Assembly (NCBI GenBank): GCA_017302135.1
Contig: JAFLDZ010000026.1
Location: 1-50,361, forward strand
From: Lysobacterales bacterium
Lineage (GTDB): Bacteria; Pseudomonadota; Gammaproteobacteria; Xanthomonadales; Xanthomonadaceae
DNA length: 50,361 nucleotides
Direction of reading: 5' to 3'
The translations under genes and the position numbers were made by a program. Positions 14,682-23,592 of the stretch are shown here, one piece after another; positions within the stretch are counted from its first letter, which is position 1, and each line of letters opens with the position of its first letter. The notes beneath the pieces were generated by a model. That model was not told where the DNA came from. It saw only the letters and a list, made by a program, of their open reading frames with translations, and did not search any database.

Positions 14682-15755
14682 TCATGGTTTCTGGGATCCG
14701 ACCACGCGCGCGCAGGCGCGGTTGAAGGCGACGGCGATCCTGGCGATGGTCCTGCCGCCGTCCAGCGGCGCCTTGATCCGGAAATCGCCGGAATCCGCGC
14801 AGTAGTCGATCATTCGTTGCAACGCCTCGGCCGGTGCATGGATGCGGCGCCACAGCATCGTCGTCCCGATCGAAAGCAGCAGCAGCGTCATGCCGATGGC
14901 GATCAGCAGCGGCAGCCGCGATGCAGCGGCGACCGCCGATGCATCGCTGGAGGGCATCAACGCAACCAGACGCGCATCGGCATCGCCGAACAGCGGCGCG
15001 AGCGACACGCGATGCGGGACACCGCCGATGGCGATCTCGAAACGACCGTCGCGCTTGCCGGTATCGGCCCGCAGCGCAGTCCCCAGACGGGCGGATTCCG
15101 TTGCGGACAGCGTGGACGCGGCGATCAGCGGACCGTCCGCCGTGCGCATCAGCACCGCGACATCGGCCGAGCCGACCCCGGCGATGGATTCCGCGAAGAC
15201 CTGGTTGATCGGCATGCCCACCAGCAGATACGCCTCGCTTGCGCCGTACACCGCCAGCGGCTGGATGGCGATAGCGAGCAGTCGCGTCCGGTCGGCGAAG
15301 ACCGCGGTGCGGGCGGGCTTGCCCTCACGGGCGGCACGGAACGCGGCGAGATCGCCGAAACTCTCGCGACCCGCCAGCGGCTCGGTGATGGCGACGATGC
15401 GGCCGTCGGCATCCAGCACCGCTGCGATCGCGAGGCCGAGCTGGCTGCGGCGCTCTTCCAGCAGATCAACGACCGACGCGTAATCGACTTCGGTGCCCGG
15501 CAGTGCGCTGTCGAGCGATTGCACGATGTAGCCGGTGACCGCCTGATTGCTGGCGATCAACTGCGCACGCACCGTCAGTTGATCGGTCTGGCCGCGTTCG
15601 ACCAGCGACTGCGCGGAGCGGATGGCGTCGAGATGGTCGTCGGCGAGGGCAGCGGACACCTGCCGGTGCTGCAGATACAGCAGACCGGACCCGCCGGCCG
15701 CCGCGACGAGCAGGATCAAGGCGCTCGATAGCGCATAGCGGGAGAACGTCGTCAT
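14682..15755 (-). CDS. Cache-domain membrane protein lacking an output domain
   Basis: The 357-residue protein has two membrane helices (about residues 8-28 and 283-305) framing a 250-residue periplasmic region. That region contains a double-Cache-like ligand-binding pattern (AIAAVLDADGRIVAITEPLAG, FADRTRLLAIAIQPLAVYG, AYLLVGMPINQVF). A short HAMP-like tail of about 50 residues follows. No kinase, GGDEF, EAL or methyl-accepting domain follows the HAMP. In similar operons I would expect a GGDEF or EAL enzyme here, so this may be a shortened receptor that passes its signal to a separate partner. It starts 3 bp after the cupredoxin gene. No continuing frame for a lost domain is visible in the 71-bp gap. 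Confidence 0.75.
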   Translation of the reverse strand: MTTFSRYALSSALILLVAAAGGSGLLYLQHRQVSAALADDHLDAIRSAQSLVERGQTDQLTVRAQLIASNQAVTGYIVQSLDSALPGTEVDYASVVDLLEERRSQLGLAIAAVLDADGRIVAITEPLAGRESFGDLAAFRAAREGKPARTAVFADRTRLLAIAIQPLAVYGASEAYLLVGMPINQVFAESIAGVGSADVAVLMRTADGPLIAASTLSATESARLGTALRADTGKRDGRFEIAIGGVPHRVSLAPLFGDADARLVALMPSSDASAVAAASRLPLLIAIGMTLLLLSIGTTMLWRRIHAPAEALQRMIDYCADSGDFRIKAPLDGGRTIARIAVAFNRACARVVGSQKP

Positions 15756-15758
15756 GAT

Positions 15759-16688
15759 TCAGTTCATCCCCTGGTGATCGTTGCGCGGCTTGCTGGCGAC
15801 CAGCCGCTGCGTTTGCGCGGTCGCGCTGGGCAGCGTGATCTGTACCGTCGCTGCTGCTGCGCGCGGGTGCCAGTACACGAGCGTGCCCGCACCGGACGGC
15901 AGGCCGGTGAGTTCGAAGCGACCGTTCTTGTCCGGGCGCGTGTAGTAGGGCGTCGCCATGACCACGACGGTGGCGCGCATCGAGTGATGCACGCTGCAGT
16001 TCACGATCACCAGACCGGGTTTGGCGAACACCTGTTGCCGGCTCTGCCCGGGACCATAATTGCCGAAATCGAACGCAGCGCCCGGCGTGCGCGAGAACAC
16101 GTTGTGCAGCACGGTGTCGCGATTGGGGAATGCCAGCGTGCTGCCGGCCGGTACCACCAGCAGCGATGGCGAGAAGCCCTTGCTGCTGGTGTTGACGGTG
16201 AAGTAACCGGGCTTGGGTTTGGGATTGCCGGCCTTCGGCAGGAAATAGACCAGACCAGCCGTCACCTCGCCCGCCGCGACCGTCTGCTTCTGGCCGGCGA
16301 CAAGTTCGAGGCGGCCCTGTATCGAGGCCATCACCGCAGGCTTCTCGACGGCTGGTGCCGGTCTGCGTGCCGGCTTGGATTGCCTGGGTATCGCGGATTT
16401 GGAGGTTGTTGCTTGGGGTTGCGTTGACCGGGGCGCCGTGGATTTTGGCGGCGTGGCTTGCGGCGGCGGCTCGGTCGCGACTGGGGTCGTTGGTGGCGCT
16501 GCATCGGCCTGCACCGCAGCCGGTCCCTTCGATGGCGGCGTTGCCGCTGTGGCGTCTTCCGATGATGTGGCCCGGGCAACGTCTTCGTTCCGCGCTCGAA
16601 CCGGTGCGACCGCCACAACGAGCAACAACAGCACGGCCGGGCCATGCAACGCATCTCTGAACGAATATCTGAATGGATCTGTGGACAT
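15759..16688 (-). CDS. Cupredoxin-like exported protein (methylamine-utilisation type)
   Basis: A 309-residue protein. The N terminus is a hydrophobic export signal (GPAVLLLLVVAVAPVRA), then comes a long Pro/Ala/Thr-rich low-complexity linker (residues 45-125). The C-terminal 180 residues form a cupredoxin-like beta sandwich: AGSTLAFPNRDTVLHNVFS supplies the first His, and VIVNCSVHHSM supplies Cys, His and Met in the order of a type 1 copper site. A carboxypeptidase-regulatory-like strand set (NGRFELTGLPSGAGTLVYWH) ends the protein. This is what is usually annotated as a methylamine utilisation protein. It heads the operon with the Cache, DUF3034 and globin genes. The start at 16688 has GGGGGA upstream. 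Confidence 0.75.
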   Translation of the reverse strand: MSTDPFRYSFRDALHGPAVLLLLVVAVAPVRARNEDVARATSSEDATAATPPSKGPAAVQADAAPPTTPVATEPPPQATPPKSTAPRSTQPQATTSKSAIPRQSKPARRPAPAVEKPAVMASIQGRLELVAGQKQTVAAGEVTAGLVYFLPKAGNPKPKPGYFTVNTSSKGFSPSLLVVPAGSTLAFPNRDTVLHNVFSRTPGAAFDFGNYGPGQSRQQVFAKPGLVIVNCSVHHSMRATVVVMATPYYTRPDKNGRFELTGLPSGAGTLVYWHPRAAAATVQITLPSATAQTQRLVASKPRNDHQGMN

Positions 16689-17038
16689 AAGAATTCCCCC
16701 TGGAATGAGCATGCAGCACCAGCGGCAAGAGACCATCCGGTACGCATACCGGCCCTATACGGACATCGACCGCAATGGGATGCACAAAGAAAGAGAGAAG
16801 GCCGCGAGATCGCCTTCGGCCGTACCGGCCTGCCGACTGGCCGGCACGGCCGGGACAGGAATGGCGTGGGACCGTCATGTCGCAGTGCCGCAGGCCCCCT
16901 GCATACGATTCCATTAGACTACGGCGCCTGCGGTCTGCACCGACCGCCACACCAAGCCGCTGACTCAAACAGATTCAACGACTTGCCACATACCCTGGCG
17001 TACTGGAAATATCAGGCGCCAGCGCAATGGAGCTACCG
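16689..17038. promoter_or_regulatory. Divergent promoter region
   Basis: This 350-bp gap separates the cupredoxin operon (minus) from the leucine dehydrogenase gene (plus) and must contain both promoters. I see no gene. GC-rich inverted segments occur around 16822-16855 (CCGGCCTGCCGACTGGCCGG and neighbours). A weak sigma-70-like pair, TTGCCA at 16983 with an AT-rich GAAATAT near 17006, could serve the dehydrogenase gene. Confidence 0.4.
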
Positions 17039-18139
17039 ATGATCTTCGAACACATCGAAAACCACGGCCACGAGCAGGTCGTGTTCTGCCACAACAAGGA
17101 CGCGGGCCTGAAAGCCATCGTCGCGATCCACAACACCGTGCTCGGTCCCGCGCTGGGCGGCTTGCGGATGTGGCCGTACAAGACCGAGCAGGACGCGCTG
17201 AACGATGTGCTCCGGCTTTCGCGCGGCATGACCTACAAGAATGCGGTGGCCGGTCTGAACATCGGCGGTGGCAAGGCGGTGATCATCGGCGACCCGTCGA
17301 AGGACAAATCCGAAGCGCTGTTCCGCGCGTTCGGCAAATTCGTCGATACGCTGGGCGGGCGCTACATCACCGCCGAAGACGTCGGCATCGATGTCAACGA
17401 TATGGAATACGTGTATCGCGAAACCGAATACGTGACCGGCGTGCATCAGGTGCATGGCGGCTCGGGCGACCCTTCGCCGTTCACCGCTTACGGCACGTTG
17501 CAGGGCCTGATGGCCACGCTCAACAAGAAGTACGGCGACGAGGAAGTCGGCCGCCACAGCTACGCGGTGCAGGGCCTCGGCCACGTCGGCATGGAGTTCG
17601 TGAAACTGTTGAAGGAACGCGGCGCGAAGATCTTCGTCACCGACATCAACAAGGAACTGGTCGAGCATGCGGTCGAGGAATACGGCGCCGAAGCGGTCTC
17701 GCCCGACGAGATCTACGACGTGCCGGCGGACGTGTATTCGCCGTGCGCACTCGGCGGCACCGTCAACGAGCAAACGCTGCCGCGATTGAAAGCCAAGATC
17801 ATCTGCGGCGCGGCCAACAACCAGTTGGCCAACAACGCGATCGGCGACGAAGTGATGAGACGCGGCATCGTCTATGCGCCGGATTACGCGGTCAATGCCG
17901 GCGGCGTGATGAACGTTTCGCTGGAAATCGACGGCTACAACCGCGAACGCGCGATGCGGATGATGCGCACGATCTATCACAACCTCGCGCGCATCTACGA
18001 AATTTCCGACCGCGACGGCATCCCGACCTATCTCGCCGCCGACCGTCTGGCCGAAGAGCGCATCGCCGCGATCGGCAAACTGAAGCTGCCGATGGGCCGC
18101 ACCGCGCCGCGTTTCCTCGGACGCATGCGCGGGCATTGA
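17039..18139 (+). CDS. Leucine dehydrogenase (Glu/Leu/Phe/Val dehydrogenase family)
   Basis: The 366-residue enzyme has the family features: ALGGLRMWPY, the catalytic lysine Lys79 in AGLNIGGGKAV, DVGIDVNDMEYVYRET, and a Rossmann domain with the NAD loop VQGLGHVGMEF. It ends PRFLGRMRGH. It deaminates leucine, valine and isoleucine to the 2-oxo acids, the first step of branched-chain amino acid use, in the cytosol as an oligomer. GGAG five bases before ATG 17039 supports this start over ATG 17027. The location ahead of isovaleryl-CoA dehydrogenase, and in a region with the rest of the leucine pathway, fits leucine as main substrate. Valine or phenylalanine preference cannot be ruled out. Confidence 0.9.
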   Translation: MIFEHIENHGHEQVVFCHNKDAGLKAIVAIHNTVLGPALGGLRMWPYKTEQDALNDVLRLSRGMTYKNAVAGLNIGGGKAVIIGDPSKDKSEALFRAFGKFVDTLGGRYITAEDVGIDVNDMEYVYRETEYVTGVHQVHGGSGDPSPFTAYGTLQGLMATLNKKYGDEEVGRHSYAVQGLGHVGMEFVKLLKERGAKIFVTDINKELVEHAVEEYGAEAVSPDEIYDVPADVYSPCALGGTVNEQTLPRLKAKIICGAANNQLANNAIGDEVMRRGIVYAPDYAVNAGGVMNVSLEIDGYNRERAMRMMRTIYHNLARIYEISDRDGIPTYLAADRLAEERIAAIGKLKLPMGRTAPRFLGRMRGH

Positions 18140-18247
18140 TCCAGGCTCCGCCTGGATCAACCCGGGTTTGTTGCACAAACCCGGGTCCCGCCATGTTCTT
18201 CCACATCCCCGCCGCTGTCGCGGCAGCCCCCTTGACTCAAGGGGGCT
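18137..18247. repeat. Cluster of four perfect hairpins between dehydrogenase genes
   Basis: Four inverted repeats follow directly on each other. TGATCCAGGC / GCCTGGATCA (18137-18159) has a 10-bp stem that begins with the stop codon itself. ACCCGGGTTTG / CAAACCCGGGT (18160-18186) has an 11-bp stem. GCCGC / GCGGC (18211-18224) is short. AGCCCCCTTG / CAAGGGGGCT (18225-18247) has a 10-bp stem. None is followed by a T-run, so they are more like REP elements or message stabilisers than classic terminators, though they may end or attenuate transcription between leucine dehydrogenase and liuA. Confidence 0.8.
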
Positions 18248-18289
18248 TCGGCTCCGTCAAGCTCCTCGATCAATCTCAAGGATTAGAAG

Positions 18290-19447
18290 ATGCGCCCCTT
18301 TCCTCTCGGTGAAGACATCGACGCCCTCCGCGATGCGGTGCGCCGTTTCGCGGATGCCGAAATCGCGCCGCGCGCGGCGAAGATCGACGAAGACAACGTC
18401 TTTCCGCAGGACCTGTGGCCGAAACTCGGCGAGATGGGTCTGCTCGGCATGACCGTCGCCGGCGAATACGGCGGCAGCGATATGGGCTATCTCGCGCATC
18501 TGGTGGCGATGGAGGAAATCTCGCGTGCGTCCGGCTCGATCGGCTTGAGTTACGGCGCGCATTCCAATCTGTGCGTGAGCAATCTCTACACGAATGCCAA
18601 CGAAGCGCAGCGCCGGAAATATCTGCCGAAACTTTGCAGCGGCGAATGGAAAGGCGCGCTGGCGATGAGCGAACCGGGCGCCGGTTCCGACGTGGTCGGC
18701 TCGATGAGCTGTCGCGCCGAGCTGCATGGCGATACGTGGGTCGCGAACGGCAACAAGATGTGGATCACCAACGGCCCCGAGGCCGATGTTCTCGTCGTCT
18801 ACATGCGCACCGCCGGCAAGGACGCGGGCAGCCAGTGCATGACCGCCTTCATCGTCGAAAAGGGCATGCCGGGCTTCAGCACCGCGCAGAAACTCGACAA
18901 GCTGGGCATGCGCGGCAGCAACACCTGCGAACTGGTGTTCCAGAACTGCGGGATCCCGGCCGAGAACGTGCTTGGGCAAGTCCACCAGGGCGTGAAGGTC
19001 TTGATGAGCGGCCTGAATACCGAACGTCTGGTGCTGAGCGGCGGCCCGCTCGGCCTGATGCAGGCGGCGATGGATGTCGCCCTGCCCTACGTGCGCGAGC
19101 GCAAGCAATTCGACGTGGCGATCGGCACCTTCGGCATCATGCAGGCCAAGATCGCCGACATGTACACGGCGCTGCAATCCTCGCGCGCGTTCGCCTATCA
19201 GGTCGCGCGCGATTACGACGCCGGCCACAAATCGCGGATCGACGCCGCAAGCTGCCTGCTGCACGCCTCCGACTCGGCGGTGCAGGTGGCGCTGGAGGCC
19301 ATCCAGACCCTCGGCGGCAACGGCTATATCAACGAATACCCGACCGGTCGTCTGCTGCGCGACGCCAAGCTCTACGCCATCGGCGCGGGCACCAACGAGA
19401 TCCGGCGGATGCTGATCGGTCGCGAGCTGTTCAACGGTCACCACTGA
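18290..19447 (+). CDS. liuA: Isovaleryl-CoA dehydrogenase
   Basis: The 385-residue acyl-CoA dehydrogenase has the FAD-binding ALAMSEPGAGSDVVGSM and WITNGPEADVLVVY segments. The C-terminal part contains QTLGGNGYINEYPTGRLLRDAK followed by IGAGTNEIRRMLIGREL. The likely catalytic glutamate lies in SGLNTERLVLSGG, the position used by isovaleryl-CoA dehydrogenases rather than the C-terminal position of medium-chain enzymes. It oxidises isovaleryl-CoA to 3-methylcrotonyl-CoA and passes electrons to ETF. AAGGATTAGAAG just before ATG 18290 contains a weak ribosome-binding site. The product feeds LiuB/LiuD encoded 13-25 kb downstream. Confidence 0.93.
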   Translation: MRPFPLGEDIDALRDAVRRFADAEIAPRAAKIDEDNVFPQDLWPKLGEMGLLGMTVAGEYGGSDMGYLAHLVAMEEISRASGSIGLSYGAHSNLCVSNLYTNANEAQRRKYLPKLCSGEWKGALAMSEPGAGSDVVGSMSCRAELHGDTWVANGNKMWITNGPEADVLVVYMRTAGKDAGSQCMTAFIVEKGMPGFSTAQKLDKLGMRGSNTCELVFQNCGIPAENVLGQVHQGVKVLMSGLNTERLVLSGGPLGLMQAAMDVALPYVRERKQFDVAIGTFGIMQAKIADMYTALQSSRAFAYQVARDYDAGHKSRIDAASCLLHASDSAVQVALEAIQTLGGNGYINEYPTGRLLRDAKLYAIGAGTNEIRRMLIGRELFNGHH

Positions 19448-19554
19448 GTCGCGCAGGGATCGCTGAACGGTATCGCAGGCAGCAACCCGCGTCGCGGCCG
19501 CGCGCAACGCGCACCGAATCGCTACATTGCGCGCTGACCCCGACACGAACCGTC

Positions 19555-20556
19555 ATGACTGCGAACCTTCCCCGTCCACTGCGCATCCTCGGTACCGGCC
19601 TGTCGACGCCGGAGGCATGGGTGGACAGCGACACGCTCGACGCGCGACTGGGTCTCGCAGCCGGCACGGTCTACGCGCGTACCGGCGTGGCCCGTCGTGG
19701 CGTGGAACCGCAGCGCAACGCCGCCGAAGTGTCGGCCGAAGCCGCGCATGCCGCGCTTTCGGCTGCAAACGTTCCGATCGAAAGCATCGATGCGGTGATC
19801 TGCGCCAACGCCAGCCACGATCAGGCCATGCCCTGCAATGCCGCCCTGCTGCATCGCGCGCTGGGTCTGCGCAAAGTGCCCGCGTTCGACATCAACGCCA
19901 GTTGCATCGGTTTCCTGATGGGCCTGGACCTCGTCGCCTCGCTGCTGCAGAGCGGGCGCTACCGTCGCGTGCTGCTGGTCTCCTGCGACCTCGCCTCGCG
20001 CGCGCTGGACGAACGCGATCTCGATACGTTCGGTCTGTTCGGCGACGGCGCCGCAGCGGCAGTGCTGTCTGCATGCGACAGCGATGATGGCCCCGCACTG
20101 CTCGCCGTGCGCTTCGAAACCTGGTCGGAAGCCGCGCACGCCTGCGAAATCCCCGGCGGCGGCTCGCGTCTGCCGCCTTCGCGGTACGACGGCGACTATC
20201 GCGACGTCTGCAGTTTCCGCATGGACGGCAAGCGCCTCTACCGCGTGGCAGCGGAACACTTCGACCGTTTCGTCGACGAACTGCTGTGCGATGCCGGAGT
20301 GGAACTTTCCGACATCCGGCGCGTGGTGCCGCATCAAGCCTCGATGCTCGGCATGCAGCACGTGTTCAAGCGTCTAGGCGTACCGCGCGAACGCGTCGAA
20401 GACATCTTCGCGACGCACGGCAATCAGGTCTCGGCATCGCTGCCGACCGCACTGCATCACGCACTGGCGAATCGTCGTCTCGTCGCCGGGGACACCGCTC
20501 TGCTGATCGGCACCGCCGCCGGCGTCACCCTGGGCGGCGCGGTGCTGCGGCTGTGA
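19555..20556 (+). CDS. KAS III/FabH-like beta-ketoacyl synthase
   Basis: The 333-residue protein is a thiolase-fold KAS III homologue with a full catalytic set: Cys117 in FDINASCIGFL, His in RRVVPHQASMLGM, and Asn in ATHGNQVSASLPTAL. It starts a six-gene run in which every gene overlaps the next by 4 nt. That makes a role in fatty acid initiation (FabH proper) unlikely and points to a dedicated acyl condensation, as in OleA- or PqsD-like systems. The substrate is unknown. GTG of the next gene overlaps the stop codon. The 107-bp gap upstream should hold the operon promoter, but I see no convincing -35/-10 pair. Confidence 0.85.
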   Translation: MTANLPRPLRILGTGLSTPEAWVDSDTLDARLGLAAGTVYARTGVARRGVEPQRNAAEVSAEAAHAALSAANVPIESIDAVICANASHDQAMPCNAALLHRALGLRKVPAFDINASCIGFLMGLDLVASLLQSGRYRRVLLVSCDLASRALDERDLDTFGLFGDGAAAAVLSACDSDDGPALLAVRFETWSEAAHACEIPGGGSRLPPSRYDGDYRDVCSFRMDGKRLYRVAAEHFDRFVDELLCDAGVELSDIRRVVPHQASMLGMQHVFKRLGVPRERVEDIFATHGNQVSASLPTALHHALANRRLVAGDTALLIGTAAGVTLGGAVLRL

Positions 20557-21434
20557 GCGCGACCGCCATTCGTGCATTCCCGCGCACGTCGCTGACGATG
20601 CTGCGCGTCGGCCATTGCTCGCATCCGGAATGCCTGGCACTGCGCGGCGGCGCGTGGCGCACCGGCGTGTTTCCGGCACTGGTCGGCCTGATCCGTCATC
20701 CCGATGCCGGCGCTTTTCTGTTCGATACCGGCTATGCCGAACACTTCACGCGGGCAACCGCACGTCTGCCCGAGAAACTCTATCGCTGGACCACACCGGT
20801 GACGCTGCCGGACAACGAATGCCTGCAGCCACAGCTCGCGCGTCACGGCATCGCCATGCACGAGGTGCGCGGCGTGTTCGCTTCGCATCTGCATGCCGAC
20901 CACATCGCCGGGCTGCGCGATCTGCCGCGCGCCGCGATCTGGTGCAGCGATATCGCACTGCGCAGCGCACGCGCAATGGGCCGGATTTCCCGACTGCGCA
21001 AGGCGACCCTGCTCGATCTTCTGCCCGACGATTTCGACAGCCGCCATCGCAGCATCGAAGCCCTGCCGATGCGCGGATTGCCGCATGCATGGCAGGAACT
21101 CGGCGAAGGCCACGATCTGCTCGGCGATGGCAGTCTCTACGCCGTGCCGCTGCCCGGTCACGCGCGAGGGCAATACGGCCTGCTGCTGCGCCACGAGAAC
21201 GATCGCGAATTTCTGCTCGCGGGTGACGCGACCTGGCGCATCGACCGCGACGGCCATGCATCGGCATCGGCGTGGCCGACGCGTTTTCTCGCCGACGACT
21301 GGCGCGCGCAGGGCGAGACGCTGTCGAAGCTGCAGCGCGTGCTCGACGGTATCGACGACAGCCGCTGCGTGCTGCCTTCGCACTGCGCGGACAGCTATGC
21401 GCGGCTGCCGCAGGCGATACGGGGCACGCCATGA
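20553..21434 (+). CDS. MBL-fold metallo-hydrolase
   Basis: A 293-residue metallo-beta-lactamase-fold protein. The metal motif HxHxDH is FASHLHADHIAGL; later ligands are the His in PLPGHARGQYGLL, the Asp in FLLAGDATW, and a C-terminal His in LPSHCADSY. Family members of this layout include AHL lactonases and similar ester or lactone hydrolases. The start is taken as GTG 20553, which overlaps the upstream TGA; ATG 20598 is an alternative. The gene ends ATGA with the SDR gene. In this operon it probably cleaves a thioester, ester or lactone intermediate. Confidence 0.85.
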   Translation: MSATAIRAFPRTSLTMLRVGHCSHPECLALRGGAWRTGVFPALVGLIRHPDAGAFLFDTGYAEHFTRATARLPEKLYRWTTPVTLPDNECLQPQLARHGIAMHEVRGVFASHLHADHIAGLRDLPRAAIWCSDIALRSARAMGRISRLRKATLLDLLPDDFDSRHRSIEALPMRGLPHAWQELGEGHDLLGDGSLYAVPLPGHARGQYGLLLRHENDREFLLAGDATWRIDRDGHASASAWPTRFLADDWRAQGETLSKLQRVLDGIDDSRCVLPSHCADSYARLPQAIRGTP

Positions 21435-22384
21435 AACTCCTGCTCACCGGCGCTTCCGGTTTCATCGGCGCGCGCTTCATGCAGCGTTTCCGTGGAACGC
21501 CGGGGCTGGAACTGCTGGGCATCGGCCGACGCGAACTGGCCGACAGCGACTATCGGGCGGTGGATCTGTCGCAGCCGTTCGCGGTCGATTTCGAGCCCGA
21601 TGTGGTGATCCATGCCGCCGCGCTGTCGTCGCCGTTCGCGCCGCGTCGCGACTATCTGCGTCACAACGTCGACGCGACGCGCAACGTGGTCGAGTGGTGC
21701 CGCGCGCACGGGTCGCCGAAGCTGGTGTACATCTCGTCGAGTTCCGTGCATTACCAGCCACGCGACCAACTCGGCATGCGCGAGGACGACCCCATCGGCC
21801 CGGTGTTCGCCAACACCTACGCCGAAACCAAGGCTGCGGGCGAAACACTGGTGCGCGCTTACGAAGGCGCATGGGCGATCCTGCGCCCGCGCGCGGTGTT
21901 CGGGCCCGGCGACACCGTGCTGTTCCCGCGCCTGCTCGCTGCGGCGAAGCGCGGCAAACTGCCGAAGATCGTCCGCGATGCCGCGCCTGCGGTCGGCGAT
22001 CTGATCAGCGTCGACGCGCTGGTCGACTACATGCTGCGCGCCGCGCAGCGTCCCGACGCGGTGGGCGCATTCAACCTCAGTCACGGCGAACCGGTGGTGA
22101 TGCAGGACTTTCTCGCCGAAACCTTCCGCCGGCTCGGACTGCCGCCGCCGACGCGCACCGTGCCGTATCGCGTCGCGCACATGGCAGCGCACGCGGCGGA
22201 ACTGGCATGGACGCTGCTGCCGCTGCGCGGCGAACCACCGGTGACGCGCTTCGGCATCGACGTGCTGGCCTTCAGCAAGACCTTCGACATCAGCAAGGCG
22301 CGCGCGATCCTCGGCCCGCCTTCGCAGACGCTCGCCGAAGGCCTGGATGTGTTCGTCGATTGGCAGCGCAGGCAACCAGCATGA
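21431..22384 (+). CDS. NAD-dependent epimerase/dehydratase (extended SDR)
   Basis: The 317-residue protein has the extended short-chain dehydrogenase signatures: N-terminal LLLTGASGFIGARF for the dinucleotide, VVIHAAALSSPFAPR, the catalytic YAETK, and LRPRAVFGPGD. A C-terminal substrate region follows. Extended SDRs act on sugar nucleotides or, as in OleD and sterol-type members, reduce beta-keto acyl compounds. Beside a KAS III-like condensing enzyme, reduction of a beta-keto product is the more attractive reading, but this is inference. ATGA overlaps join it to both neighbours. Confidence 0.85.
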   Translation: MKLLLTGASGFIGARFMQRFRGTPGLELLGIGRRELADSDYRAVDLSQPFAVDFEPDVVIHAAALSSPFAPRRDYLRHNVDATRNVVEWCRAHGSPKLVYISSSSVHYQPRDQLGMREDDPIGPVFANTYAETKAAGETLVRAYEGAWAILRPRAVFGPGDTVLFPRLLAAAKRGKLPKIVRDAAPAVGDLISVDALVDYMLRAAQRPDAVGAFNLSHGEPVVMQDFLAETFRRLGLPPPTRTVPYRVAHMAAHAAELAWTLLPLRGEPPVTRFGIDVLAFSKTFDISKARAILGPPSQTLAEGLDVFVDWQRRQPA

Positions 22385-23592
22385 AGATGTGGCTGGACTG
22401 TCTGCTTTGGCTGCCGATCGTGCTGTGGCCGCTGCTGGAAATGGCGCGACAGTTCGCCGCATGGCGCGCGCTGCGCGCGATGCCTTCGCCGCCCGCCAAC
22501 GACGACGACGCGCGCTTCACGGGCGTGGATGCGCTGCAGCCGATCCGCAGCGGCGACCCCACGCTGGCCGAAGCGCTGGGCGCATCCCTGCGTGCGCTCG
22601 GTGCGCGCGGCGCGATGTTGCACTGGCTGATCGACAGCGACGATACTGCGGCGGCGCGGATCGTGCGCAGTGTCGTCGATGCGCAGCCGACGCTGCGCGC
22701 GCAGGTCGCGATCAGCGCGCACCCGCCGTGTCCGCAGGGGATCAATCCGAAACTGTTCAAGCTCGACCGCGCGCTTGCGCAGTGCACCGGCGACACCGTG
22801 CTGGTGCTCGACGACGATGCGCGCCTACCGGCAGCGACGCTGGATGCCTTGCTCGCTGCGCTGACCGGCAGCCGCGGCGATGCGCCGGTGATTTCGACCG
22901 CGCTTCCGATCTATCTCGGCACCGACCGATCGTTGCAGGGTTTGGGTGCGCGATTGCTGGCGCGCTTCGTCAACGACAGTGCGGCGATCACCTATCTTCC
23001 GCCGCGACTCGGCGGACGCGCGCCGACGATCAACGGCATGGCCTGGGCGATGCGGCGCGATGCGCTGGACGCCATCGACGGCTTCGCGCCGCGCTTGCGA
23101 CATCTCACCGACGACCTCGCAATGGCACAGGCGGTGCTCGCCGCAGGCGGACGCATCGACCAGCGCCGCGAACCGGTCTGGATGCGCACTGCGCTGCCCG
23201 ACCTGCGCGCCTACACCCGGCAGATGCATCGCTGGATGCTGTTCGCGCGATTGCTGCTGCGCAGCCAACCGTGGCCCATACGGCTGCGGATCGCTGTCGG
23301 CCAAGGGCTGTCGGCGCTGCTGCCGGCGATCGCGCTGACCGCATTCGCGATGGCGCCCTCCTGGCCGGCTGCGGTTGTCATCGCGATCGGCGCGACCGCG
23401 CATCTCTATGGACGCCGCGCGCTGCAGCGCGCCTGCGCCGGCAGTTCTGCGCGGATCGAACCTGCGACCTCGCTGCTGGTCGCGCTGCTGCTGCCGCTGC
23501 ATATTCTGCATGCGCTGTTCGATACGCGGATCCGCTGGCGGGAACACCACTACCGGGTCTTCGCGAACGATCGCTTCGAGGAAATACCGTGA
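22381..23592 (+). CDS. Membrane glycosyltransferase, ceramide-glucosyltransferase-like (GT2/GT21)
   Basis: A 403-residue protein with an N-terminal membrane helix (LLWLPIVLWPLLEMARQFA), a GT-A catalytic region, and two or three C-terminal helices. The catalytic region has VLVLDDDARLP (DxD), LRHLTDDLAMAQAV (acidic base region) and RQMHRWMLFARLL (the QxxRW motif). The motif set and topology resemble HpnI/ceramide glucosyltransferase-type enzymes that glycosylate lipids at the cytosolic face of the inner membrane. The lipid acceptor is unknown; the product of the KAS III/SDR genes is the obvious guess. Overlaps of 4 nt tie it to both neighbours. Confidence 0.8.
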   Translation: MKMWLDCLLWLPIVLWPLLEMARQFAAWRALRAMPSPPANDDDARFTGVDALQPIRSGDPTLAEALGASLRALGARGAMLHWLIDSDDTAAARIVRSVVDAQPTLRAQVAISAHPPCPQGINPKLFKLDRALAQCTGDTVLVLDDDARLPAATLDALLAALTGSRGDAPVISTALPIYLGTDRSLQGLGARLLARFVNDSAAITYLPPRLGGRAPTINGMAWAMRRDALDAIDGFAPRLRHLTDDLAMAQAVLAAGGRIDQRREPVWMRTALPDLRAYTRQMHRWMLFARLLLRSQPWPIRLRIAVGQGLSALLPAIALTAFAMAPSWPAAVVIAIGATAHLYGRRALQRACAGSSARIEPATSLLVALLLPLHILHALFDTRIRWREHHYRVFANDRFEEIP

